Source of the DNA: Haliclystus octoradiatus
Taxonomy: Eukaryota; Cnidaria; Staurozoa; Stauromedusae; Haliclystidae
Direction: 5' to 3'
NCBI GenBank assembly: GCA_916610825.1
Contig: OU744447.1
Coordinates: 380,001-444,000 of the forward strand
DNA length: 64,000 nt
The notes beneath the pieces were generated by a model that saw nothing but the letters and a program-made list of their open reading frames with translations, was not told where the DNA came from and made no database searches. Every line of letters starts with the position of its first letter. Positions within the stretch are counted from its first letter, which is position 1. The position numbers and the translations under genes were made by a program. Of this stretch, positions 1 to 21,600 are shown one piece after another.

Positions 1-210
1 ACAACTAACATTTTCCATGTTCCATTTGCCAAGACATCCCATTCACAACAACTACCTCTCTACACGTTCCCTACAATTTGGAAATATTGTATTCGTTTAA
101 AAGAAATTCCTGCTTCTCGTTTGCAGTTTATTGCCAAACTAGAAAGTAGCATTCTCGCTACACACTACACTGAATGCACGGTAGAAGACTGTCATGTATG
201 CAAAAGTCAT
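1..210 (+). pseudogene. 3' end of a non-LTR retrotransposon ORF, cut by the window edge
   Basis: Frame 1 is open from base 1 to a TAA at 208-210 (69 codons). It reads through motifs such as HVPFAKTSHSQQ, a Y-x-F-P-x-I-W block and a Cys-rich end (C-x4-DCHVC). This order (small polar block, FP-x-(I/L)W, charged helix, terminal Cys pairs) is typical of the extreme C-terminus of LINE-type reverse transcriptase proteins. No RT or endonuclease domain is inside the window, so the assignment rests on the tail only. The stop codon lies in the first bases of the 45-bp array, so the array may be an amplified 3' end of this element. It probably sits in an intron of UBE3C. Confidence 0.45.
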
Positions 211-3200
211 TAACCTAACAATCCAAGCAACTAATATCTTACTCAATGAGATCAACCTACAATCCAAGCAACTAAATCTTAATCAATGAGATCATTAACC
301 TAACAATCCAAGCAACTAATATCTTACTCAATGAGATCATTAACCTAACAATCCAAGCAACTAATATCTTACTCAATGAGATCATTAACCTAACAATCCA
401 AGCAACTAATATCTTACTCAATGAGATCATTAACCTAACAATCCAAGCAACTAATATCTTACTCAATGAGATCATTAACCTAACAATCCAAGCAACTAAT
501 ATCTTACTCAATGAGATCATTAACCTAACAATCCAAGCAACTAATATCTTACTCAATGAGATCATTAACCTAACAATCCAAGCAACTAATATCTTACTCA
601 ATGAGATCATTAACCTAAACAATCCAAGCAACTAATATCTTAATCAATGAGATCATTAACCTAACAATCCAAGCAACTAATATCTTACTCAATGAGATCA
701 TTAACCTAACAATCCAAGCAACTAATATCTTACTCAATGAGATCATTAACCTAACAATCCAAGCAACTAATATCTTACTCAATGAGATCATTAACCTAAC
801 AATCCAAGCAACTAATATCTTACTCAATGAGATCATTAACCTAACAATCCAAGCAACTAATATCTTACTCAATGAGATCATTAACCTAACAATCCAAGCA
901 ACTAATATCTTACTCAATGAGATCATTAACCTAACAATCCAAGCAACTAATATCTTACTCAATGAGATCATTAACCTAACAATCCAAGCAACTAATATCT
1001 TACTCAATGAGATCATTAACCTAACAATCCAAGCAACTAATATCTTAATCAATGAGATCATTAACCTAACAATCCAAGCAACTAATATCTTACTCAATGA
1101 GATCATTAACCTAACAATCCAAGCAACTAATATCTTAATCAATGAGATCATTAACCTAACAATCCAAGCAACTAATATCTTACTCAATGAGATCATTAAC
1201 CTAATAATCCAAGCAACTAATATCTTACTCAATGAGATCATTAACCTAACAATCCAAGCAACTAATATCTTACTCAATGAGATCATTAACCTAACAATCC
1301 AAGCAACTAATATCTTACTCAATGAGATCATTAACCTAACAATCCAAGCAACTAATATCTTACTCAATGAGATCATTAACCTAACAATCCAAGCAACTAA
1401 TATCTTACTCAATGAGATCATTAACCTAACAATCCAAGCAACTAATATCTTACTCAATGAGATCATTAACCTAACAATCCAAGCAACTAATATCTTACTC
1501 AATGAGATCATTAACCTAACAATCCAAGCAACTAATATCTTACTCAATGAGATCATTAACCTAACAATCCAAGCAACTAATATCTTAATCAATGAGATCA
1601 TTAACCTAACAATCCAAGCAACTAATATCTTACTCAATGAGATCATTAACCTAACAATCCAAGCAACTAATATCTTACTCAATGAGATCATTAACCTAAC
1701 AATCCAAGCAACTAATATCTTACTCAATGAGATCATTAACCTAACAATCCAAGCAACTAATATCTTACTCAATGAGATCATTAACCTAACAATCCAAGCA
1801 ACTAATATCTTACTCAATGAGATCATTAACCTAACAATCCAAGCAACTAATATCTTACTCAATGAGATCATTAACCTAACAATCCAAGCAACTAATATCT
1901 TACTCAATGAGATCATTAACCTAACAATCCAAGCAACTAATATCTTAATCAATGAGATCATTAACCTAACAATCCAAGCAACTAATATCTTACTCAATGA
2001 GATCATTAACCTAACAATCCAAGCAACTAATATCTTACTCAATGAGATCATTAACCTAACAATCCAAGCAACTAATATCTTACTCAATGAGATCATTAAC
2101 CTAACAATCCAAGCAACTAATATCTTACTCAATGAGATCATTAACCTAACAATCCAAGCAACTAATATCTTACTCAATGAGATCATTAACCTAACAATCC
2201 AAGCAACTAATATCTTACTCAATGAGATCATTAACCTAACAATCCAAGCAACTAATATCTTACTCAATGAGATCATTAACCTAACAATCCAAGCAACTAA
2301 TATCTTACTCAATGAGATCATTAACCTAACAATCCAAGCAACTAATATCTTACTCAATGAGATCATTAACCTAACAATCCAAGCAACTAATATCTTAATC
2401 AATGAGATCATTAACCTAACAATCCAAGCAACTAATATCTTACTCAATGAGATCATTAACCTAACAATCCAAGCAACTAATATCTTACTCAATGAGATCA
2501 TTAACCTAACAATCCAAGCAACTAATATCTTACTCAATGAGATCATTAACCTAACAATCCAAGCAACTAATATCTTACTCAATGAGATCATTAACCTAAC
2601 AATCCAAGCAACTAATATCTTACTCATGAGATCATTAACCTAACAATCCAAGCAACTAATATCTTACTCAATGAGATCATTAACCTAACAATCCAAGCAA
2701 CTAATATCTTACTCAATGAGATCATTAACCTAACAATCCAAGCAACTAATGTCTTACTCAATGAGATCATTAACCTAACAATCCAAGCAACTAATATCTT
2801 ACTCAATGAGATCATTAACCTAACAATCCAAGCAACTAATATCTTACTCAATTAGATCATTAACCTAACAATCCAAGCAACTAATATCTTAATCAATGAG
2901 ATCATTAACCTAACAATCCAAGCAACTAATATCTTACTCAATGAGATCATTAACCTAACAATCCAAGCAACTAATATCTTACTCAATGAGATCATTAACC
3001 TAACAATCCAAGCAACTAATATCTTACTCAATGAGATCATTAACCTAACAATCCAAGCAACTAATATCTTACTCAATGAGATCATTAACCTAACAATCCA
3101 AGCAACTAATATCTTACTCAATGAGATCATTAACCTAACAATCCAAGCAACTAATATCTTACTCAATGAGATCATTAACCTAACAATCCAAGCAACTAAT

Positions 3201-6200
3201 ATCTTACTCAATGAGATCATTAACCTAACAATCCAAGCAACTAATATCTTACTCAATGAGATCATTAACCTAACAATCCAAGCAACTAATATCTTACTCA
3301 ATGAGATCATTAACCTAACAATCCAAGCAACTAATATCTTAATCAATGAGATCATTAACCTAACAATCCAAGCAACTAATATCTTACTCAATGAGATCAT
3401 TAACCTAAAAATCCAAGCAACTAATATCTTACTCAATGAGATCATTAACCTAACAATCCAAGCAACTAATATCTTACTCAATGAGATCATTAACCTAACA
3501 ATCCAAGCAACTAATATCTTACTCAATGAGATCATTAACCTAACAATCCAAGCAACTAATATCTTACTCAATGAGATCATTAACCTAACAATCCAAGCAA
3601 CTAATATCTTACTCAATGAGATCATTAACCTAACAATCCAAGCAACTAATATCTTACTCAATGAGATCATTAACCTAACAATCCAAGCAACTAATATCTT
3701 ACTCAATGAGATCATTAACCTAACAATCCAAGCAACTAATATCTTACTCAATGAGATCATTAACCTAACAATCCAAGCAACTAATATCTTACTCAATGAG
3801 ATCATTAACCTAACAATCCAAGCAACTAATATCTTACTCAATGAGATCATTAACCTAACAATCCAAGCAACTAATATCTTACTCAATGAGATCATTAACC
3901 TAACAATCCAAGCAACTAATATCTTAATCAATGAGATCATTAACCTAACAATCCAAGCACTAATATCTTACTCAATGAGATCATTAACCTAACAATCCAA
4001 GCAACTAATATCTTACTCAATGAGATCATTAACCTAACAATCCAAGCAACTAATATCTTACTCAATGAGATCATTAACCTAACAATCCAAGCAACTAATA
4101 TCTTACTCAATGAGATCATTAACCTAACAATCCAAGCAACTAATATCTTACTCAATGAGATCATTAACCTAACAATCCAAGCAACTAATATCTTACTCAA
4201 TGAGATCATTAACCTAACAATCCAAGCAACTAATATCTTACTCAATGAGATCATTAACCTAACAATCCAAGCAACTAATATCTTACTCAATGAGATCATT
4301 AACCTAACAATCCAAGCAACTAATATCTTACTCAATGAGATCATTAACCTAACAATCCAAGCAACTAATATCTTACTCAATGAGATCATTAACCTAACAA
4401 TCCAAGCAACTAATATCTTACTCAATGAGATCATTAACCTAACAATCCAAGCAACTAATATTTTACTCAATGAGATCATTAACCTAACAATCCAAGCAAC
4501 TAATATCTTACTCAATGAGATCATTAACCTAACAATCCAAGCAACTAATATCTTACTCAATGAGATCATTAACCTAACAATCCAAGCAACTAATATCTTA
4601 CTCAATGAGATCATTAACCTAACAATCCAAGCAACTAATATCTTACTCAATGAGATCATTAACCTAACAATCCAAGCAACTAATATCTTACTCAATGAGA
4701 TCATTAACCTAACAATCCAAGCAACTAATATCTTACTCAATGAGATCATTAACCTAACAATCCAAGCAACTAATATTTTACTCAATGAGATCATTAACCT
4801 AACAATCCAAGCAACTAATATCTTACTCAATGAGATCATTAACCTAACAATCCAAGCAACTAATATCTTACTCAATGAGATCATTAACCTAACAATCCAA
4901 GCAACTAATATCTTAATCAATGAGATCATTAACCTAACAATCCAAGCAACTAATATCTTAATCAATGAGATCATTAACCTAACAATCCAAGCAACTAATA
5001 TCTTACTCAATGAGATCATTAACCTAATAATCCAAGCAACTAATATCTTACTCAATGAGATCATTAACCTAACAATCCAAGCAACTAATATCTTACTCAA
5101 TGAGATCATTAACCTAACAATCCAAGCAACTAATATCTTACTCAATGAGATCATTAACCTAACAATCCAAGCAACTAATATCTTACTCAATGAGATCATT
5201 AACCTAACAATCCAAGCAACTAATATCTTAATCAATGAGATCATTAACCTAACAATCCAAGCAACTAATATCTTACTCAATGAGATCATTAACCTAACAA
5301 TCCAAGCAACTAATATCTTACTCAATGAGATCATTAACCTAACAATCCAAGCAACTAATATCTTACTCAATGAGATCATTAACCTAACAATCCAAGCAAC
5401 TAATATCTTACTCAATGAGATCATTAACCTAACAATCCAAGCAACTAATATCTTACTCAATGAGATCATTAACCTAACAATCCAAGCAACTAATATCTTA
5501 CTCAATGAGATCATTAACCTAACAATCCAAGCAACTAATATCTTACTCAATGAGATCATTAACCTAACAATCCAAGCAACTAATATCTTACTCAATGAGA
5601 TCATTAACCTAACAATCCAAGCAACTAATATCTTACTCAATGAGATCATTAACCTAACAATCCAAGCAACTAATATCTTACTCAATGAGATCATTAACCT
5701 AACAATCCAAGCAACTAATATCTTACTCAATGAGATCATTAACCTAATAATCCAAGCAACTAATATCTTACTCAATGAGATCATTAACCTAACAATCCAA
5801 GCAACTAATATCTTACTCAATGAGATCATTAACCTAACAATCCAAGCAACTAATATCTTACTCAATGAGATCATTAACCTAACAATCCAAGCAACTAATA
5901 TCTTACTCAATGAGATCATTAACCTAACAATCCAAGCAACTAATATATTACTCAATGAGATCATTAACCTAACAATCCAAGCAACTAATATCTTACTCAA
6001 TGAGATCATTAACCTAACAATCCAAGCAACTAATATCTTACTCAATGAGATCATTAACCTAACAATCCAAGCAACTAATATCTTACTCAATGAGATCATT
6101 AACCTAACAATCCAAGCAACTAATATCTTACTCAATGAGATCATTAACCTAACAATCCAAGCAACTAATATCTTACTCAATGAGATCATTAACCTAACAA

Positions 6201-6820
6201 TCCAAGCAACTAATATCTTACTCAATGAGATCATTAACCTAACAATCCAAGCAACTAATATCTTACTCAATGAGATCATTAACCTAACAATCCAAGCAAC
6301 TAATATCTTACTCAATGAGATCATTAACCTAACAATCCAAGCAACTAATATCTTACTCAATGAGATCATTAACCTAACAATCCAAGCAACTAATATCTTA
6401 CTCAATGAGATCATTAACCTAACAATCCAAGCAACTAATATCTTACTCAATGAGATCATTAACCTAACAATCCAAGCAACTAATATCTTACTCAATGAGA
6501 TCATTAACCTAACAATCCAAGCAACTAATATCTTACTCAATGAGATCATTAACCTAACAATCCAAGCAACTAATATCTTACTCAATGAGATCATTAACCT
6601 AACAATCCAAGCAACTAATATCTTACTCAATGAGATCATTAACCTAACAATCCAAGCAACTAATATCTTACTCAATGAGATCATTAACCTAACAATCCAA
6701 GCAACTAATATCTTACTCAATGAGATCATTAACCTAACAATCCAAGCAACCAATATCTTACTCAATGAGATCATTAACCTAACAATCCAAGCAACTAATA
6801 TCTTACTCAATGAGATCATT
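208..6820. repeat. 45-bp minisatellite, about 147 tandem copies
   Basis: The unit, starting at ATTAACCTAACAATCCAAGC, is 45 bp long and repeats head to tail for about 6.6 kb with very low divergence. Because 45 is a multiple of 3, it produces long artefactual minus-strand frames with a 15-residue period; these are not genes. Rare variants include C-to-A in the TTACTC segment (near 643, 1048, 1138, 1588, 1948, 2398, 2892, 3342, 3927, 4916, 4961 and 5231), C-to-T in CTAACAATCC (near 1204, 5026, 5746) and single-base indels near 618, 2625 and 3959. The first two units are the most diverged, and units after 5231 are almost identical. Confidence 0.97.
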
Positions 6821-7433
6821 ATCATCTTCATCCTAATGGATTTACTACTAATGTAACCTTTTCCTACTTCTCCTATTTTTACTTTTCCTGTTGATTTTCA
6901 TTTTTGACTACTTATATGAACTGTAATCCAGCAGATTCTGATTCCCATTTTCATTTTTAATCATGAAATTAATTTTAATATGTAACCTACCATTGTACCC
7001 CAGATAAACAAGCATTAATGTTTTAAAAGGGCTACAACAACCATTGAACAGCTCACAAGTAAATATCAAATTTAATTTTGTATCCATATTTGGTTGAAAT
7101 ATATATCTATCTATCTATAGTTGAAAATAGTCAAAAATTAGACATTCATTTTGCTACTTAAAGTTTCACGCCTAAGCCATCACCAGGCAATTTATTAAAG
7201 GCACCTCAGCAAAGTCAAGTAGCAAAATGATGTCTAATTTTTGACTATTTTCAACTATATTACACGCTCTGCTGTATAGCAGTGAGCACTATTAAGACAA
7301 ATACCGTAAGACAAATAAGTCAAATAAATAAGTATATTTATATATTTATTCATTTATTTATCTATCTATCTATATCGCGTAAATATGTTGGTTTCTTGGA
7401 ATATAAACATTTTGAATTTAATTTTTTTTCTAG
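6821..7433. other. Intronic sequence between the minisatellite and the first visible UBE3C exon
   Basis: This is AT-rich sequence with pyrimidine runs (6855-6920) and short CTAT tracts near 7105 and 7360. It holds one foldback element, listed separately. No exon was recognised. The first 300 bp may be the rest of the 3' UTR of the truncated retrotransposon. Confidence 0.5.
7117..7258. repeat. Foldback element with 43-bp inverted arms
   Basis: The left arm (7117-7159) and right arm (7217-7258) are reverse complements with one base of slippage. They enclose a loop that begins AAAGTTTCACGCCTAAG. The inner end of the arm plus loop (GCTACTT-AAAGTTTCACGCC) recurs in other foldbacks of this window, near 18901-18990 and in variant form near 33320, 42380, 42580 and 61130. 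Confidence 0.8.
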
Positions 7434-15037
<7,604 letters not shown>

Positions 15038-15406
15038 TGTGCATGGATAATAACGCCGCAGTTATCTATTTCAAATATTCAAATTGGCTACTTGACAGTT
15101 ACTGCTAATGATTGTAATATCCAAATTGCAATTAATTTATCTGCATATAGAAACACTGTTTGACAATAATATAACAAATCAGTAAATCTAGATGAAAAAG
15201 TATTTGTTCAAATCTTAAAAAGAACAAAATAATGTACAAATTTAATGTTAATGATATATTTTTTTAAATTCAATGTATTTGACTTTCATCACAATTATGT
15301 TGTACTAATTTTCAGCAGAAATTTACAATTTTACATTTCATATACTCCAATGTCACAAGCTTTTGAGATACAAGTTTTGAATTTGGGTCTTTTTGAAAGT
15401 TGATTG

Positions 15407-15412
15407 AATAAA
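15407..15412 (+). terminator. UBE3C poly(A) signal AATAAA
   Basis: AATAAA 370 bp after the UBE3C stop, followed by a GT-rich stretch (TGTGTGGTGTAT) starting about 12 bp downstream. It is the best-placed signal. A second AATAAA near 15610 lies within the 3' end of MED8 on the other strand. Confidence 0.6.
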
Positions 15413-15571
15413 ATGCTGATGCCTGTGTGGTGTATATAACCTTATTCCACAACAGTCTGATACGATTCCATGCCTTGTACTTATCTTTCTACTGCAGTTA
15501 CATATATCCATCTTCAACATCTTGAAAGCATTTGATTAACTCTTTCTCTCTGTTCAATTACAAACCATAAA

Positions 15572-15577
15572 TTTATT
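15572..15577 (-). terminator. MED8 poly(A) signal AATAAA on the minus strand
   Basis: TTTATT on + reads AATAAA on -, 54 bp after the MED8 stop codon at 15631-15633. With the UBE3C signal at 15407 this places two convergent transcripts about 160 bp apart or overlapping. Confidence 0.5.
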
Positions 15578-15630
15578 AGTTATATTTCAATGAGATAATT
15601 TGTTTTTTGTAATAAATTAATTTGTGTCTT

Positions 15631-18600
15631 TCATATGCTGCCCTTTCTTTGTTTCAAACCTGTTAAAAAATATAAATAACGTATAACTAATTGACAGTGC
15701 ATGTCAATTTAACTAACGTATTTCCAAAACTTATTTCCACATAAATGGTTGGTAAAACACACATGACTGGACGGTGGTAAAACAAAGTGAGAAAACATAC
15801 CTGTCCCTTGTCTTAATGCAGCACGTAAAATGTCGAATTCAGTGTTTTTCCTGTCATTTTGTTTGTCGGCTGAAAAAAAGAAGAAATATAAAATAATGAA
15901 CTATATAAATTATATTCTCCTTCTCAGTGGTTTGGTATGATCACGTTAAGCATGTTCATTTCATTGACATTAATAATTAATGAGGCTGCCTTGTATTAGA
16001 CTGAAACACAGGGTCTTGTGTCTGTGATCCAACAGAAAGCATCTTTTAAATTCGGGGCATTGTGAGCATTAAGAAAATGGTAGGCTAATAATCATATTTA
16101 ATTAAAGTTTTATACATGTGTATACAAAATGTAGAATCATTTCTGAAAATTTACATCTTAAAACTTAATTACAATGATAAAAACATTATTCAAAATGATC
16201 TAACCAGGGCCCACCCTAGCACAGGGATTTGCGGCTGTGACACAGCAAAATCTCCTTAAATTATCTCCCAGAATTTGATAAAATGGGGGATTCTGGGACT
16301 GAGAGTCCCCAGAGGCTAGCATGAATTCAGAAAGAAGATGAAGAAATAGTTGTATTCAAGATTTTTAATCAGAAGAAAAATCATCTACTTCCTTATCTTG
16401 GACAGAATAGTAAAACTGTCCAGTTTATATCATACTTTTATGACAACAACCGGAGAATAAAAATATATGAAAACGTTTACACGGCAAAATCACTCAAAAA
16501 AAGTTTGAGATAGAAAATGGGTATATCAGAAGGAAAAATATTCAATCGGCTGACCCTGTTGTCTCCTGTCAGTAAATGAGACAAGCATCATTGTTCACGC
16601 TCTCTTTACTTATTTGAAATCTATCAGGAATTATGAAAAAAAGCTTAGGTCCAGGGGATCTCTTGAAAACAGGAACCCAAAATGTGTTCCTCAACAAAGC
16701 ACTATCCGGATGATGATTTTAGACCAATGCAAACTTCAAACGATGAACAGTGACAGATTCCACTCAATACCAGACATAACTAGCATGCGATTTACAGTTA
16801 CATATCCGGTTCGAATGCCAGAAAATTGATGACGCGGAATCCGCTCACTTGAAACTTGTTAGGACAGACTTGGGTGTAACCATATAACAAAATGTCAATT
16901 TCATGAGAAAATTCACAGGCAGAGAAATTGTACAAAGAATACCATGGTAACAAGTATCGTAACCATGGCAATTATATACAGAATTAATCCCTACATTGTA
17001 TTTCTGTGTCCCAGTCTTCCCGTGCCGACGAAACCAATTCAGCAACTGTCGACAACAGATCATTTAGATCAGAAATCTGTGTCTAAAAATAGATAAATAA
17101 AATTAAACATTTCTTATTTCTTCAGTCAATACGACTCTCAAATGTTGACATTATAACATGAATGTAATTAGATTTTTAGATTTGTATCTATCATGTAACA
17201 ATGGTGTTGATTGATTGATAGATACCTACCTTGGCAGTTTCGCTGTCCATTGTCGATGCAACGGTATCCAGTCGTTGTTCCTCTGCTTCTAGGTCTGGTA
17301 TGTGTTTTGTACGTAATGCATCTGGCACTGCAAAATTAATTAACGACATATAATCAGACCTTCCAACTTGAAATTTGAAAAAATAGTGAGATTTTTGAAA
17401 TTCCGTATTTTGAGGATATAATATAGGGGCCACGCCAAAGGGATGGCCCGATTCTAGAGGGTTTGGGGGCAAGCAAATTGTCCTGGATTTACGACAACAT
17501 TTTCGATAATGTTGACACTTAGAAACATAAAAGCAGTTAAGAAACAACAGCGTAGAGTAATCCAACAGAGAATAAATTAAGCTGTTGAACAGTAATTAGA
17601 TTATCAAAGAATTTATACACAGAAAGTAGGGACATTTTCTTAAGATTGGATTTTGCCGTGAGAAAGTGAGAGAAACTGTGAGACCGTGAGAATCAGTGTA
17701 AAAGCGTGAGACTCACGGCGATTATCTGTTTTGTATTTGATACTCCTTTGTATCGCTATCACTATGTACAAACCCTTTGAAGACGATGCCACAGATGCTA
17801 TTTGATAAATGATGATGATATCGATGTCGCCTATATCTCTATTGCTTACCGACTTCATGACTAAAGCACTGCATTCGTCCTTCAGTTGTTTTCTGAACAG
17901 AAATTGACATACAAAATATCATCAGACTATGTATAAACTCACGTTTCACAGACAGGGTCAGACAAAAGGTCTGTTTGTTTGTAATCCTACAATGCTTCAA
18001 CATTTTATTTTGAATTTTTTCATTGAAGTTGGCGAATAGATCAGGAAAATATCAATTTTCTTGTGAATTTGTTGTAGCCTTCCTGGATCTAGGATTCCAG
18101 CATTTCTGCTTTCGTCAGACCCTCATCGCAAACACTACAATAGTAATTTCACACCTCTAGTTCTTGGTCAACATCCATAGACACTTGTATTGGCAAGAGA
18201 ACTAAATTCCTCAGCGTTGGCATTCGATCTCCAGTTAATAATTTGTTCAAATTGTTTATTTGGCCTACAAATACAGAAAGAGGATATTTATCACAGGCAA
18301 TGGCTAATTTCCTAATCATTGGTCAATTGTAGAATTCGACCACTACAATGAACTCACCTGAGAGAAGTGCATAGCTATCAAGCATTTGAGGCCTATTGGA
18401 CAAACAAAGGAAAATCATTGACGTAGATTTTTAAATTCAGCAACCACAACATCTGATCCGTCTGCATGCAACACGATTTGTAGACACTCTTCCCAGAAGA
18501 GATGCCTATCAATCTTCTTCATGGATACAGTCATGTTGTTCCCTCCTGTGATGTAAATGTGTTGCTGATGTGCTGACTGTGTGGTATTGCCGGTCAGCGG

Positions 18601-21600
18601 TAATTGTGTATTGAACATGTAGGAGTTTACAAATTGTGTTAGCATTTGCGTTTTTAAGTAAGGAACAGTGATTAGGCCTACATTTACATAGAACATCTAC
18701 AATGTCTTTTATGTCTCCTTTGCATCGACCATAGCCTTAGGTCTACATTTCACGATGACTACATTCAGTCACTACTAAATAATTTCACATGATAAAATAC
18801 ATAAGTTAAATCTTATTTGTAAAACGTTGTCTTACTGATTGAACATAGGGCTCAATGCAAAATATAGCAGAGCATAAATAATAATAGTCAGAGAATCATA
18901 CAGTCATGTTTGCTTCTTGAAGTTTCACGCCAAGGCGTGGTGGCGCAGTCATGTTTGCTACTTGAAGTTTCAGGCCTCGGCGTGAAATTTCAAGTAGCAA
19001 ACATGACTGTTTGATTCTCTGACTATTATTAAGTTAAATCTTACCAATTTATTTGCCCTTGTTCGATTTTGATCAACAAAGCGCTTAGCGATCGTTTCAT
19101 ATCTTGTATCCGTCCAATGAGCATATCAAGGCATGCAGAGATCTGCTTTTCATCAGTCTAGAAGTAGATACAAAAATGATTCTAAATAATAAATCTCCGC
19201 ACTATCTGAATGCAAAAGTTATATAAACCAGTGCTATAAAATTTCTTACTTTACAGTATCCAATAAATAGAATCAACATATAACCTAATGAGTGTCTTCT
19301 ATTCGCAAACATTAAATACATTAGATTATTATTCTTGAATATTTTTGAAAATTATCCATAAAATTTTCAGAAGAGATTTGAAAACAAAATCAGCTTCCAC
19401 GAATGTAAATTATTCTGTCAGACCCTGGTTATGCCAGATATCTGACCAGTGTGAATCGTAGCCTTCATTTGAAAATTCTATTCTATACTAATTGTTGGCG
19501 TATTTTGGCATATTTTGAATGAGACTTTTATGTGGCATAAAATGTGTGTGTAGAAAATATCTGCAGTTCCACGTACAAGGATTCCGCTAAGGGCAATCTA
19601 CCTCCTTCTTCCTGGACTTCGGTAACTAGGAATGCATTTCCTATGCCCAGTCTGCAGAGTATGGCAGAGCAGCCGGCGAAAAATGCTTTTGGACCACTTT
19701 TTGCTACTATTTATCTATAGAATAGGGGAGACCGGGGTCACTTCGGACGCGGGTGACTTCGGACAGAACGGTTTAGTTTAAATAAAAATTAAACCTCTCA
19801 GTATGTTAAATACAAAGGTAAAACATAGCTATTGCCAAAATTTTAGATAATTTTATGGAGTAATAAAAACGTTATTATGGTTTGAAACTTTGTCCCGCTT
19901 TTGTGTATTATTTGTTCTCAAAGAAAAAGTTCCACGAAGAAAATCCACGCAACCAACATGTTGATATTTCGTACCATTTTGAAGCCAGTGACGTTGTGTG
20001 CCTCATACTGAAGTTTCATGCATGTGCGCTTTGAAAATTCAACTGCAGAAATGATATTCTTCAATGTTTGTGAACGGGGTGACTACGGTCAGAGCGTCAT
20101 TACATAGCAAAGCGATGAAGAAGTAAAATATCAAGCTGTGAAACAATGGTAAATCCGAAATTAAGTGTGTGTCACGCTTCTCATTCCATTCAAGTTTGAC
20201 ACGCTCCAGCTGTGATGTTGTGTAAACATTTCAGAGCGTGTGTGATCCGTCGGCTTAAAATATGTGGAAAGAAGATGGTCTAGTTAAATATAATATCAAA
20301 TTGTAGATAAAAAATCAAGTATGAAGTGCATTTAATTACAGATATGTCTCAATTTATATATGTCGAAGTGTTTGGTTTACTCTTGTCGATTTACGAGCAT
20401 GTTTTGTTTAGGGATGAGACGATTACCAAATTTACCGATGTTCGAAGCCGATTAGTTCTCAGCAGATTAGTCATAGTAATCGGCCGATTAATCGAAAGTT
20501 TCGATTATTTCTCACTCAACCAAACCATTACAAAAATATTGGCCGTCTGATAACACGCGGACCGTAGATATTTTCATCACACAGTTCAAAGTTGAAATGA
20601 AACAAATGTGTTACGCTGACATGGTAAATGATTTGTTTTGAAATTAGCAGTGAATCAGTAATCGTTAAGCGTAAGTTTTCAACAAAATTAAAAGGTTGCT
20701 GATAAACACAACGAAGAGGCTTTATTCCCATAACTGATTGGAAAATCTTTCCAGGTCTGATGAGTAATCCAACCAAAACAATCATGATATAATCTCCACA
20801 AAAACGTTTGCTAAAATATGAAGCAACTTTATTTTATGTGAAAATTATTTTAGCAAAAAGTTAACTCGATCACCGCTTTTTCGATGTAAATAAAATTATT
20901 CATTCAACCGTGCTCACGTGTTTTATTCATCAACGCTGATGTGTTGACCTTTTTCACGTTATAACAATGGAAGATGTCAGATGGCATGACGAATTATTCA
21001 AATGTTTTGAATAACAAAACGATGTAAACAAAACAGAAGCGACTATTTCAGAACTCTCGTTTCAAATTTCATTGTCAAATAATAATCGGTTCAACGAATA
21101 AAAATTAATTTATTTGCCGATGCCGATTATTTTTCGATTACTAAAAATAGCGCCGATAATCGGCAAAATCGATTATTTTCAGAACAATCGTATCATTCCT
21201 AGTTTTGTTTTCGTTTGGGGCCGCTGAGTTATCACTTGAATATACGGCTTTCAATGAATATTTCGACGCGCTAAAGAAATTATAAATATTAGCATGGTTT
21301 GTAATTTATGAATAATTTCATCGATTTCACTGAGTAGATGAATGATGAAGCTTTCGATTGATGTCAATAAACATTTGTTTCGTGTATTGCTGAGAGTTTA
21401 AATTCATTGTCCAGAGTCATCCCAGTCTGGCCAAAGTCACCCCGCTCAACTAGGGGTAAAAGAATGATTAAATACTCGGCATTCAAATATATTTCATTTT
21501 CCAACAATTTACCCTTTTAAACATGGCACAATAGCTATTAAATGATACACGATTTATTTGTTTCGAGCGAAAAATAACATAATTACAAGTAAGAAACCAA

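Noticed and set aside
272..6831. Long minus-strand frames (up to 963 codons) with a 15-residue hydrophobic repeat
   Set aside because: They come from a 45-bp minisatellite whose unit is a multiple of three; frame breaks follow single-base indels in the array and there is no non-repeat coding sequence.
18415..18696. 93-codon minus frame inside a MED8 intron
   Set aside because: The composition looks somewhat protein-like, but it has no recognised motif, no splice connection and lies between two well-supported MED8 exons. It may be a remnant of a mobile element.
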